Shown here piece after piece: positions 26,734 to 39,051 of a DNA stretch of 64,000 nucleotides (its first letter is position 1; each line of letters begins with the position of its first letter). This stretch comes from Paramecium octaurelia (lineage: Eukaryota; Ciliophora; Oligohymenophorea; Peniculida; Parameciidae). The position numbers and the translations under genes were made by a program. Location of the stretch: NCBI GenBank assembly GCA_905182995.1, contig CAJJDP010000042.1, positions 116,417-180,416 of the forward strand, given 5' to 3'. A model generated the notes under the pieces. The model saw nothing but the letters and a program-made list of their open reading frames with translations, was not told where the DNA came from and did not search any database.

Positions 26734-27548
26734 NNNNNNNNNNNNNNNNNNNNNNNNNNNNNNNNNNNNNNNNNNNNNNNNNNNNNNNNNNNNNNNNNNN
26801 NNNNNNNNNNNNNNNNNNNNNNNNNNNNNNNNNNNNNNNNNNNNNNNNNNNNNNNNNNNNNNNNNNNNNNNNNNNNNNNNNNNNNNNNNNNNNNNNNNNN
26901 NNNNNNNNNNNNNNNNNNNNNNNNNNNNNNNNNNNNNNNNNNNNNNNNNNNNNNNNNNNNNNNNNNNNNNNNNNNNNNNNNNNNNNNNNNNNNNNNNNNN
27001 NNNNNNNNNNNNNNNNNNNNNNNNNNNNNNNNNNNNNNNNNNNNNNNNNNNNNNNNNNNNNNNNNNNNNNNNNNNNNNNNNNNNNNNNNNNNNNNNNNNN
27101 NNNNNNNNNNNNNNNNNNNNNNNNNNNNNNNNNNNNNNNNNNNNNNNNNNNNNNNNNNNNNNNNNNNNNNNNNNNNNNNNNNNNNNNNNNNNNNNNNNNN
27201 NNNNNNNNNNNNNNNNNNNNNNNNNNNNNNNNNNNNNNNNNNNNNNNNNNNNNNNNNNNNNNNNNNNNNNNNNNNNNNNNNNNNNNNNNNNNNNNNNNNN
27301 NNNNNNNNNNNNNNNNNNNNNNNNNNNNNNNNNNNNNNNNNNNNNNNNNNNNNNNNNNNNNNNNNNNNNNNNNNNNNNNNNNNNNNNNNNNNNNNNNNNN
27401 NNNNNNNNNNNNNNNNNNNNNNNNNNNNNNNNNNNNNNNNNNNNNNNNNNNNNNNNNNNNNNNNNNNNNNNNNNNNNNNNNNNNNNNNNNNNNNNNNNNN
27501 NNNNNNNNNNNNNNNNNNNNNNNNNNNNNNNNNNNNNNNNNNNNNNNN
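26734..27548. other. Assembly gap (815 N)
   Basis: A run of N between an AT-rich contig end and telomeric repeat. Any frame drawn through it is meaningless. Confidence 1.
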
Positions 27549-27648
27549 CCCAACCCCAACCCCAACCCCAAACCCAACCCCAACCCCAAACCCCAACCCC
27601 AACCCCAACCCCAAACCCAAACCCAAACCCAAACCAGAACCCAAGCCC
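27549..27648. repeat. Telomeric repeat, C-rich strand
   Basis: About 15 units of CCCCAA mixed with CCCAAA, as expected of Paramecium telomerase, which makes both GGGGTT and GGGTTT. The C-rich strand reads 5' to 3' into the sequence on the right, which is the orientation of the left end of a chromosome. The proximal units are nearly pure CCCAAA and then degenerate (CCAGAACCCAAGCCC) before unique sequence starts at about 27649. Whether this is added telomere or germline telomere-like DNA cannot be decided from one read-through. Confidence 0.95.
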
Positions 27649-28980
27649 TGAGCTAATTGCAATTATATCTGTGGACATCTATAAAGCAACTTCTTACTTA
27701 TCCATTTAACTTATGAATTTATTCATCCAATCAGTTCAATAATGAGTTCGCATGAATAATAATATATATTAACATTTTTAATACATAATTTCTACTTTAT
27801 AAGGTTCTGTTCAGAATAACTTATCAAAGAGTTGAATCGCTTCATTTTATTCATTTCTAATGTTAAAGAGATACCTATAATAATATAAAACAAATTAACC
27901 TTTTTGATATTAATCTTTATTAAATTTAATCTATTAATCAATCAGCTAATATTAAATCAGATGTAATCCCATTTATTGTTTATAATTCTAATTTAAGAAA
28001 ATGATCATCTAAAATTTTTTTAAAGTTTAAGAATTCAATATTTTAAAAAAAAAGCAAAATGAGGTGTTAAAAGTAATGAGAATGAAGACTCATTCTTAAT
28101 CCAAAGAACATGATGAATCAATCTTCCATGTCTCATTTAGGTTTTCAAAAAAAAGAAACTGAAGATTGCCTAGAAATTCTCTAATAATTTCAAAATTGAA
28201 TGTAACTTGAAATTTGCTACAATTTCAAATGAAAAAAAATGTAAATTCCTTAAAATAAGACTTCTGATTCATATTTTTTTTTCATTAATCATAAATTCTT
28301 TTTTGAAATATTTATTATACAAATTTCATGATTTTAACTTATTTTGTCATGACATCAAAAAGATTTAATTTCAATAGTAATTTGTAATTTAACATTTATG
28401 TTTTGAATAAACTGATACTAATACTTATGTAAAAATAACAAAAATCTTCTCTTCTATAATGTTTATTTAACAATTCTAATAAAGTGGAATAGGAACTAAT
28501 TTAAAATTTGTAAACAAAATAGATCTTTAAAACAGAATAATTTATCATCAATACCCAAAATTGAAAAATGATTTAAATAGAGTTTTGAATATGATGTTAT
28601 TTGAAGTTAATATCATTTTTGTAAGTTTTTAGGATAGAAATAACTTTTCAAAAAATAGTGTAATGAATGGGATACAAAAATAAATGAATCGATATTTTGC
28701 ATTGGCTGATTTTGAGAAAAATTATTCGAGCATAAGTAAATTGAAAATCTATAGAAATGCAAAATTTTCCAGAGCTGCTTGAAGCACTTAATGGAAATTA
28801 TTGTCAGAGGACTCAATGACATTGATTTTATCTATTTATTTTAAAGTCTATCATGACTTTATTTGTAACTAGTTACATTTTACTTTAGAACAAGAAATCT
28901 CAGATTTTTTAGTTGATTATTGTAGCATAACACACACATAGCAATAATAATCAATTTTATCGCTTTTATATTGCGATTTA
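27649..28980. other. Subtelomeric non-coding stretch
   Basis: About 1.3 kb of AT-rich sequence between the telomeric repeat and the stop of the WD40 gene. No gene, RNA or tandem repeat is recognised. Confidence 0.6.
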
Positions 28981-31620
28981 TCATTCTAAAATCAAACTGC
29001 CTTTTTATTTAAATAAATATCTTAAATCTATGCCTTAAGAATTAACGAATTGTCCTTTCAAAATTAATGCTCCTTAGGTTTGAAAATAATTTCCTTAAGA
29101 AAGTCTTAAAATAGTGATATTACAGAGAACTAAATATTAGTGAAAATATATACTATTTTCTGGATGCATATGATTTTTCAATATAAGGGGTGTAAATTAT
29201 GTTAATATATCTTTATAACGATTTTCATAAGGTGTAAGATAATGTCCTACCTTAACATCCCATAAACGAATAGAATTATCATCGCTACAAGATGCTACTG
29301 TAGTATTATCAGGTGAGTAACAGACTGACCATACAGTTCTAGTATGACCATCTAATTTGGCTTTTTATTTTCCTGTTTCAACATCCCATAATCGTATAGA
29401 CTTATCATAACTACCAGATGCTAATGTAGTACCATCAGGGGAGAACATGACTGATCGAACATAATCAGTGTGACCATCAAATTAGGCTTTTTATTATCTT
29501 GTCTAAATATCCCATAATTGGATAGACTTATCTAAACTACCAGATGCTAAAGTAGTTCCATCAGAAGAGAAACAAACTGAATAGACAGTGCTAGTATGAC
29601 CATCTAATTTAGCTTTTTATTATCCTGATTTTACATCCCACAAATAGATCGAGTTGTCATTACTACCAGATGCTAATGTAGTACCATCAGGGGAGAAATT
29701 GACTGATAACACTGATTGTTAATGACCATCTAATTAGACTTTTTATCCTGTCTGAACATCCCATAAACAGATTGATTGATCATGACTTCCAGATGCTAAT
29801 GCAGTGCCATCAGAAGAGAAACAAACTGAATAAACAATACTTGTATGGCCCTCTAATTTGACTTTTTATTATCCTGTCCTAACATTCCATAAAAAAATAG
29901 AGCCATCCCAACTACCTGATGCTAATGTAGTATTATCAGGAGAGAAACAGACTGACCATACAGTGCCAGTATGACCATCCAATTTGATTTTTTATTATCC
30001 TCTTTCAGCATCCCATAAACAGATAGAGCCATCTTAACTGCCCGATGCTAATGTAGTATTATCAGGGGAGAAACAAACTGTATGTCCATCTAATTTAGGT
30101 TAATATTATCTTGTCTTAGTATCCCATAAACGGATAGAGCCATCTAAACTACCCGATGCTAAAGTAGTACCATCAGGTGAGAAACAGAATGATAAAACTG
30201 ATTCTTAATTACTATCTAGTTTAACTACTTATTATCTTGTCTTAAGATCCCATAAGCGGATAGAGTTATCTTTACTACCTGAGGCTAATGTAGTACCATC
30301 AGGAGAGAAACAGACTGATAGAACTTAATTTTAATGACCATCTAATTTGTCTTTGAATTATCCTATTTTAACATCCCATAGATGGATAGAGTTGTCCCAA
30401 CTACTAAATGCTATTGTATTACAATCAGGAGAGAAGCAGAGTGATCGAAATGAATAAATTAGAACATCTAATTTGCCCGTTTACTATTTTGTCTAAACAT
30501 CCCATAAACGAATAGAGTTGTCATAACTACCAGATACTATTGTGTTATCATTGGGAGAAAAACGGACTAAAGAAATACAACTTTTATGACCCTCTAATTT
30601 GGCTTGTTACTATCCTGTCTTAACATCCCATAGACAGATAGACCTATCTTCACTACCAGATGCTAATGTAGCACCATCATGAGAAAAACAGACTGTTCTA
30701 ACCTAACGAGTATGACCAATTATTTTCAACATTTATTTCCTAGTTTTAAGGTTCCATAAATACACAAATTTATCATTGCAAAAGGCTAATGTAGTATCAT
30801 TATTTGAGAAGCAAACTGATTTTATTTCCTCATGTCCCTGTAATACACACTGTATTTTTCCTGTTTTAACATTCCACAAGTGAAATGAATTGCCTTCTCT
30901 ACTAGATGCTAATTAATGACCATTCTGAGTAAAGCATACTTAATTAACTTAACCACCAAGACCATTCAATTGCATCAACTCATTTATTTTTAAGTTCTTC
31001 CATTTACAATTAAATAATGTTGCTTAATTTAAATTCATTCCACTAATAATGACATTGTCAAATTCAGATCCACTTAAGTCACATCTAGCTAAATTTGCTC
31101 CTACCAGTGAAGTATCTCTAATTCGAATATTTTCAAAAGATTGTGTTTTTATATTAACTTTCATCTAAATTAACATATGAAGAGAATTTGATCCACACTA
31201 AATGTATTTCTCATCAAATGCAGTAAGATGAACTAAAAATTTTAGAAATTCTATAATTTTATTATCCCACGATATTTTTATGATCAACTCCTTTTTAATT
31301 TCTTCATAATCTTCTATGGAGTAATCTTGTTTATTAAATTAATGATTCTTAATTGTTTTGAGAACATCTATTGCTCTTATCATGTCTTTCTTTTCAGCAT
31401 TGAGCAACTATTCTTCATCAAGATGAGATGAATTTTCTAAGTCTTAACCTTCTCTTTCTACTTACCATTGATTTTGAACTTATGAAAGAAATTCTTGACA
31501 GTCAAATATTTTTTATCTTTTCAACATTTTAATTAGGAGAGGGAAGATTACTTCATCAACATTTTTAGACAAAGCCAAAACCTAATACACCTCTTCAACC
31601 TACTCTTAATCGCACTTCAT
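28981..31620 (-). CDS. WD40-repeat protein, 14 blades, intact
   Basis: A single uninterrupted frame of 880 codons in the ciliate code (ATG at 31620, TGA at 28981-28983), with no intron. The N-terminal ~230 residues are helical and end in a pentapeptide-like segment ([19 protein letters not shown]). Then come 14 WD40 repeats of about 42 residues with very similar cores ([22 protein letters not shown]); blade 8 lacks about five residues. The C-terminal ~90 residues carry a tail also found in the decayed paralogue at 25485-26345 ([24 protein letters not shown]). Fourteen blades suit two seven-bladed propellers, presumably a protein-binding scaffold. It is the first gene inside the telomeric repeat. 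Function and location are unknown. Confidence 0.93.
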
Positions 31621-32423
31621 TTTTCTTTTTTTAAATAAAGCTGAATTTATATTATTTTATTATATGTTTTAGACTCTAAACCCAAAAGTACATTGTATAT
31701 TTTATAAGAAAGAAAATCGAAATTTAATAAAGATAAGATGTTGACTAAAATTATAATATTGACAACTCACATAAATTTGTATATAGCACAATTCTTGATG
31801 AATATAGAATAAAATACAAAGCAAATTATTAACAACACAACCACATAATCATCAAAATTTCTAGGTTAAAACATCAAACCAAAGTTCTACTGCATAGGGG
31901 ATTGAACTTCGATAACATCTATTTGTTACTTTCAAGAATTTTTTCATATTCCATATTTTATATAATGCTTCTGAGCGAGATAATGATTTTCATTTCAATA
32001 AACAAAACAAAATAATCTATTCTTTTACTTCAGGGCAATCAGCTACCTCTAGTGAAAAGCAGCATATTAATAAACCTTATAAAGGCAGATAAAGAATATC
32101 AATAATGAATGTTTACTTTTTATATCTATTGTTCTTAATGTTTGTAATTGAAATTTATATATATATATTCTCTAGGTTTTTTTTCACCATCATTCCATTA
32201 TTATTATGTTCAATAGGACACTTAGGGTCTCTTTGACTTTTATCTAACCCAGATTGCAATTTAAATATATAAAAAGATAATGAAATATTTGTTGGGAGTA
32301 AATTAACAATGATTAAGGTAGAACAACAATTAAAAGATTAAATCTCTAATAAATATAAAAATAATAGTTAGTTTTTTAGATGTATTTAGAATTAAATATT
32401 CATTTTTAATTAATGATTTTAAC
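31621..32423. other. No gene seen
   Basis: AT-rich upstream region of the WD40 gene, presumably containing its promoter. A short (TA)n run lies at about 32158-32168. Confidence 0.5.
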
Positions 32424-33090
32424 TCATCCATAACTTTAAGGCTTTTAAAATAAATAGTGCAATAAAGAACCGTAATGTAGTTTTAAATAACGCTTCTTAT
32501 GATAAACAGTATACAAATAAACTTAAATTAAATGGTGGCTACAAGAAATTCTACTATGGTATTCAAGGAATAATGAGTAATGTTTCTAATTATAATGAAT
32601 TTAATAGCCATCATTCAGACATGTTAGACTCAAGAATTTTTCTACCTCGCCAAGAATATTTATGAGGATAAATTTAGAGCTAGAAAAGTAAACCTATGAA
32701 AATAAATAAAGATAATGAAAAAATAAAATAAGGATAATCTAACATTAGTTTTAAACTATAGCATTTATAAAGAATTTTAGAAAATTCAAATTCAATAATA
32801 TTTAAAAATTATTTTAAGACTGGAAAATATTTTAGAGGCTTCAACACATTTTAATAGAATGGGAATTTGTGTTATTTAAAATATGAGATAAGTAAATCTA
32901 AAAACCCAAAGAAGCTCCTTATACAATATGAATACTTTCTGTCTCAAAAGATATGTAGCTCAAAGTCTTTATTAATAGGCAAAACTCTACGAAAAAAAAT
33001 AGAGGTATTACCCACTGCCTAAAGTATGGAAAAGTTATATTTTATCATTTGGTTGATAACCCTAAAATAACAATTGAAAATAAAATGAAA
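32424..33090 (+). pseudogene. Decayed coding remnant, unrecognised
   Basis: A plus-strand frame reads NVVLNNASYDKQYTNKLKLN, then GGYKKFYYGIQGIMSNVSNY and FLPRQEYL. It meets TGA near 32663 and continues in the same frame for another ~140 codons (KYFRGFNTFQQNGNLCYLKY, EVLPTAQSMEKL). One TGA within continuous coding-like sequence suggests a nonsense mutation. No family is recognised. Confidence 0.45.
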
Positions 33091-33819
33091 TACCGTTCTA
33101 ATTTCTATTATTATGGAGATGCATCTATGAATTATTATGTTCATTGTTTTACTTCCTTATTTTTTACAAATTTTGAGCCAACCAACTCCCATTGCGTAGT
33201 AAATGTGATTGTGCAATTGTTTTTTTATTTTTTAAAATTCGACACAACATAGGAAGTTTAAAAATGTTTGTTCTCATTTTATCGTAGAATTTATAATTTG
33301 AACAAATTAAGATTTTACATTGCAATTTGGACTTGATAGTTTAAATACTATAATGTGGTTAGAGATTATTAAAATTGTTCGAAATACTCATAAATTTAAA
33401 ATATAATTGCTTTTATTAATTTAAAATAATAATAACCTGCTAGATTTAATAATTATTTAAGTATGTCTTAGAAATTTATAGAATTTTTAAAAGTATTTAT
33501 TCCTAAATTATAATTAAATTAACTAATAATAATTAAATATATATTTCTAATATTACTAATCAAACTTTAAATTTTATTTCTATTAGTGTTTCTATAGATT
33601 GAATCTAATTGAATAAGGTTTATGTAATTGTTATTCTGTCAACTAAAAAATTAATGTTTAATTCTTTATAGGAAGACTCAATCAATTAAAATTTCGGAAA
33701 ATAAGTAACTGCATCAATTTAACCATGACAATAATGTGAGAATGAGTAATATTTGTTACTGGTTGAACAACTCTAACATTTTAGAAATTGACTAACAATT
33801 GTCTTTGTTTTAACGCATT
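33091..33819. other. No gene seen
   Basis: AT-rich. The minus-strand frame of the lectin-like gene continues past its stop for about 50 codons but I see no reason to include it. Confidence 0.5.
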
Positions 33820-34860
33820 TCATGTAAATTTTGAAACTTAAAGGTGAACTGTTTTCTCAAGTAATAATTATGTTGACGATAAGTATGATTAATTTAATTC
33901 ACTGATTTCAACATATATAGAAGGTTTTTATGATACTTCCATGTCAAGAGATTAAGATATTCTTAAAGTTAGACACCAAAAGGCCTTAAATTCAGTTGTA
34001 AAATGATAAGCTACCCAACTACTTAGGTGATAATTCACAACGTAGGTTCCATACCCTAAATATTTGAGAAACTATACATGTCTCAACTGTGTAAGATAAA
34101 GGAACTGATGTACGAACACATTTTTGTCTGAAACTTGTACTTAATTGTATTCCATTATAAGCTAAAAATAACCATCTATTTGAGAGCCCAGTTAGAGTTC
34201 CACTATCATAATCACTTGTATGCTTGAGTATTAATGTGTCTTAGAATGCTTCTTAAATCCCTAATATAATTTAATATCCAATTTGGTTTAAATTAGCAAA
34301 TTTTCCAGCCACTTTAGTGATGCCCACTGATACCTAAGTTGTAGTAATTGAAGTTATCTATATATTATTTGATTATTACTGATAATTTAAAATCAACGTT
34401 TCCTGTCACTCCCATACTTATAAAAGATAATATTCCATAATTAGCATTTGGATTGAAGTGATCAAAAGTCTTATCATCTACATTCACCATATTAAAATTA
34501 TTTATAACTTATATTCTGCTGTCATCGATTGCATACCAATTATACTTAATGGTCCATAAGGTAGTACTTGTTAAACATTCAATACGCAATTCAAAATCTA
34601 GAGTATATATATATAAAGTTTTTACTGTTCTTTTTAATATTTTGAGTCTGAATTCTAAAATCTGCTCCCTGATACATATCAAGGTGTTAAAGTTCCAATA
34701 TAACTTAAGGAATATTATCAAACATCCCATGAAATGAAATAGTCTAAGTTTCTATACGTCCATTCGCACATGATGAACTAATTCCAGGAAAATATCCAGA
34801 ATCATAGGTTAGTTAACCCAACACTGATTTTATAATATAAAGCCAAGTAAAATATATCAT
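33820..34860 (-). CDS. Secreted protein with H-type lectin-like domain
   Basis: ATG at 34860, TGA at 33820-33822. Three introns (28, 22 and 22 nt; the first is 34598-34625) give 322 residues, in frame. Residues 1-16 (MIYFTWLYIIKSVLGQ) look like a signal peptide. Residues ~35-110 fit the H-type lectin pattern: a strand ending in PQVILELQHLDMY, then ADFRIQTQNIKKNNFELRIE, then TTLWTIKYNWYAID. In known members this fold binds sugars, often GalNAc. The C-terminal half, with a second similar strand pattern (WVAYHFTTEFKAFWCLTLRI), is not assigned. All three introns are needed for the frame, which supports a functional gene. It lies about 6 kb from the telomeric repeat, among decayed genes. Confidence 0.75.
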
Positions 34861-36289
34861 ATGTTATAATTATTAATAATTCTTTCCAAAAATCTTTTAG
34901 AATTATGAATCCTGAATTAGTTTAAATTTAATATAATTTTTGTATACACTCCTTTGATTTGGCCTTTTTCTTTCAACTTCTTCCTATTCATTTATTTTCC
35001 TCTACTCTACCTTAATTTATAATGCTTTCTACTTTTGTTCTATATATTTAATTTTATTTTCTTTCAGTATCAGATAACCTTGAGTGATATATATTTATCT
35101 CAAAAAATTTTTGATATTTGAATATTGTGTTTATGTTTCTGGATTCATCAATTCAATTAAGAATTGTCTAGTGATGATGATTTTTTTTAATTTAGCAGCA
35201 GTTTAAATTTATAGAAGCAGAAATTAATATTTATAATATTATAACAGTTAATATTAATAATTAGTTATTTAAAATGATTTTAGAGAATTTCATGCATAAT
35301 TTAATCCTAAAAGCATCTTTATTACTACACTTTTTCCAACTCAGTAAATAATAAGTAAAAATTTGCTTAAAATATGATGTCGAAATATTATAGAATTTTA
35401 GCTGATAAAATTTGAAAGAATTTCGATTATTGTAATGACAGACATATGGGACTAAGATTTTTCTGAAATCAATTAGCTAAAATTTTTTGTTATTTCCAAA
35501 GATGGGAATTGGAAACACAATAAATGTAATTTTGGGATTTGAAATGAAAAGGAGATGTTATAAAATTTTGCTGGCTTGCAAATATATCTAAAAACACTTT
35601 TTTGCTGTTACTTAAATATTCTTTAAAATTGCGGGTGGACTTGGTATTTTTGGTTTTCATAATTAAAATGATAAATTAATAATCGAGAAGATAGAAACTA
35701 GATTATAATCACTTGAGTATTCATAAATGAGAAAGACGAATTTAATTTCACAAAGGACTTGATATTAGACAGCATGATAAATAATATCTTACTAAACTGA
35801 GTCTTACTGAATACTAGAATGAAACTTTGAAAATGTCTCATTCAAATGATTATTCTTAACATTTGGTTAATATATTACTTATTTGAAATATGACTGATCA
35901 TATTGTTTTCAAAAAAATTCTTTGGATATTGATGTCTTTGTAAAATAATGACTGCACATTTTTCTTCGGATATATATTTGGCGAACTTTCACATTTCTTT
36001 ATTTTACACATGTTTTCTATAATATTCAAATGATAATTATCCAAATCCAAAAATTCACAACGTTATCTTTTATCTTAAGTTGCCAGAAGATCAATATCAA
36101 TACGTATTTTATTCCATTATATCCAAGACTTGTAATTACTAGATTAAATTGTAAAATAAGGTAAGTAATAAGTTTTACCTTTACCTTCTATCTGAAAAGC
36201 AACTTCCACATTTATTGTCTCTCTATTTATATAAAATACACATTATTTTGGTTTTATTTGTTTTTAAAGGAAAAGAGCTTATTTATCTT
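34861..36289. other. No gene seen
   Basis: AT-rich, no convincing coding frame. It contains the upstream region of the lectin-like gene. Confidence 0.5.
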
Positions 36290-37110
36290 ATCATCCAGGA
36301 GTCAAGCCGAATGTAGCAGTGCATGAGGCCATAAAGGTAATGGGAGTGTAAGGCCAAAATTTATTCTTTCAACATTAAATAGTATTGATTTTCAACCGAA
36401 GCATTTGCACAGGTGTTATCATCATATGATGTGCCACTCCCCTTACTATTGGTCACACAGACGACTTAAATTCCACTTCCATAATTTGATCTTTAACGCA
36501 ACCTTTCCCTGTTTGGTAGTGTATTTTACCCTTTTTTTGAATAATTAATCGCTGATAAGTTCAATCTGATTACTACTATCGTAATATTATTCTTTCATCA
36601 AAAGAGTACAATACTTGATTAAACTTTAATGCAATAGTTTCAACAATTTAATCTTCGGAGTTAACTTCAAATTCTATAACCCCCCTTCTTCTTTGAATGC
36701 ACGCATAGAATTATATTATCATATTTTAGTCAAAATGTCAATCAAGGGCAATCAGTATCCTCAATTTGAAGATTAGGTTCATCTAATATGTTTCAGTAAC
36801 AATGCCTGTTTATAATTTTCATAAGGAATCATTTTCTAGGTCTGATTCTTTGGATATTTGCTGTGACTGCATAATATTTTCACATCATCATATACAAATG
36901 GTGCTCAAGAATATAAATCTTACGTTTTAATGCACTTCTGCTATAAACTAATCACAGAAATCAGAGATGTATTTAAGAATCTGTCTCTGTCACTGCTAAT
37001 ACTTTTATGTTTAATTACAATTTGTTACAGCAAGCATTTGTTTACATTTACAGGTTGTTTTAATTGTCACTCTTTCGTGACTTGTAAGTAACTAAAGATG
37101 TTATCTATAA
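36290..37110 (-). pseudogene. Decayed cysteine-containing (surface-type) protein
   Basis: Minus-strand pieces in changing frames: SDNQNNLQM and NACCNKL near 37050, IILCVHSKKKG near 36700, FEVNSEDQIVETIALKFNQV near 36640, QTGKGCVKDQIMEVEF near 36500, and VCVTNSKGSGTSYDDNTCAN near 36420. Spaced cysteines with Thr/Ser/Gly/Asn-rich loops resemble secreted or GPI-anchored surface proteins of ciliates, but no defined domain is recognised. Frameshifts and TGA codons make it non-functional. Confidence 0.45.
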
Positions 37111-37901
37111 TCTTGATTTATTCATGAAGTAATAGTTATTCGCTTCAATATCATTTATACTTTTCATTATTAAAATATTCTCAAATAAGTCTACCATCCA
37201 GTTTTGATTTGGTCTCATGGATATTCATTTCAAGATAGTACTGACTTCTTATACGTCATATTAGCTAAAATAGAAATGATTTCTTCTTCAACTATTATTG
37301 ATTAATATTTGGTTTAAGATGATCAAAGAGGCAAACTGATATCGGTTTTACAAGCTGTATTCATACTTTTTATATTTTAGATTGGAAATATTTTGCCAAA
37401 TATCATAATGAGTTCAAAATAAAGTCAAATGTGTCAATTACCATTCTTTTCGACGCATGCTTAAAAGATTTGTAGACTTATGAAAATATTACTCCAAAAA
37501 AGAATAATAATAATTATCATTGCATTATATAATAGAAAAAAAACAAATAAGTTTTGTTGCCTTAATTGCTTAAATTTAAAAAAGATAGGTAACTAGATAT
37601 ATAGTTATGAATAAGCAATAAGGTAAAATATTCCTTGTATATAATTTAGATTTCAAGGAAATGGTTGGCCAAATCATATATCAATGAGTTTTAGAGCGCT
37701 CTATCACACAGGTATACATTTTTAAATTCCAATTTTGAAAAAGAGTTTAGTCTATCTGTGCTATGTTAAGATCAAGAAAATAAAGAAAAGTTACTTCTTA
37801 TTTGATTTTTTTGAAGTGAAAAAACAATTGCTTGGTCTGGTAGTTGGGTTGGCAGCCATGATAATGAAATTATTTTCAATGTAGTGTAATCCTCCCTGAG
37901 T
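37111..37901. other. No clear gene
   Basis: A minus-strand trace at about 37690-37920 (TQGGLHYIENNFIIMAANPT) may be a relic. Otherwise AT-rich noise. Confidence 0.35.
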
Positions 37902-38682
37902 CCATGATGTTAGAATTGGCATCTTGCTGGTTATAGAATATTTCATCGTACAGAATTAGAACAATTACTAAATTCTCTTATTTTAAGAAACAATTAAATA
38001 ACAATTACCTAAAGAGTTTATGAATCCTAATTTAAATAATTCAGATCTAGTTTTCAAATTAAAAAACTGTTCGAATTAAATTTTACATTTCAAATATTAA
38101 GTGATAGAGATGCAGCTGAAGGATAGAAGATTTGCAAGAAAAGAGGAAAATTTCATACGGCTGCTCTTAAAGTGGCAGGATTATGAAGGAGGTGGTCATA
38201 ACTGGTGTTGTAATATAGGTATACAATAGATTCTTTTCCAAAGAACTCAGACTATACACAATTTTTCTCTTCTGATATCAAAAACTATTAATTATATCAA
38301 GAGTCAATCCCATAGACCTTGCGTAGTCAAATCAAGATTTAGAAAATTAATCAATAAAGAAGTTCTGAATCAAACCACTGATAATGAATAATATTTGAGT
38401 ATTTTGAATGATAAATAACAAAATATTAGATAATGGTCTACGAAAATGGATTAGTACAGATAATATATCAAACACCTCATTTACTTTTTATCTTCGTAAT
38501 ATTTACACAAACCTATTATTAGTTTCTTCAGTTACATGTTAGCTACATTTACGATTTCTTTTAAGTTTAGAAATATTTTTTTCTTTATCAATACTGATTA
38601 TTCCACTTCTATAACAAAAAATTTGTATTATTATTATTTTCAATTAATTTAAATTTTTGGTGAATATTCATTCTATTCATGA
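37902..38682 (+). other. 260-codon open frame, status unclear
   Basis: A plus-strand frame without TGA from 37902 to 38682, with a possible ATG at 38110 (MQLKDRRFARKEENFIRLLL). The central part (FRKLINKEVLNQTTDNEQYL) is protein-like; the last ~70 codons are hydrophobic and Phe/Tyr-rich like untranslated AT-rich DNA. Random frames of this length are expected occasionally when TGA is the only stop, so this may be a gene, a remnant or chance. Confidence 0.3.
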
Positions 38683-39051
38683 AATAAAATCAAAACAACT
38701 TTGTTTCACTTAAAAATATTATAATAAATGATTTATTGGTTCTCATTATTGAGATTTTGCACTCATTCATATTTTCAATTTGAAAAAAATTGTTTGAGAT
38801 AATTTTTGCTTTTTATTTAAACAACCAAAACCAAAAACCCAGGGTTTTGATGGGTGTTCTATATTTTTTTAGATATGATATTCTATATTAATTCCAGGTA
38901 TTATTAAACTATTATATAACTTGAATTATTTCATGGAAAGTTCAAGATGATTAAAATGGCTCAAGGTTTCGATAATTAATAATTCTCATTTTTCTTTAAT
39001 AGCCGTTCAAAGAAAAATCTTAAAAATTTAACCTTATAAGTTATTTTAACA

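Noticed and set aside
26652-27678. Open frames encoding Gly/Leu or Pro/Asn repeats next to unknown residues
   Set aside because: They are translations of telomeric repeat plus the N gap; no protein is encoded.
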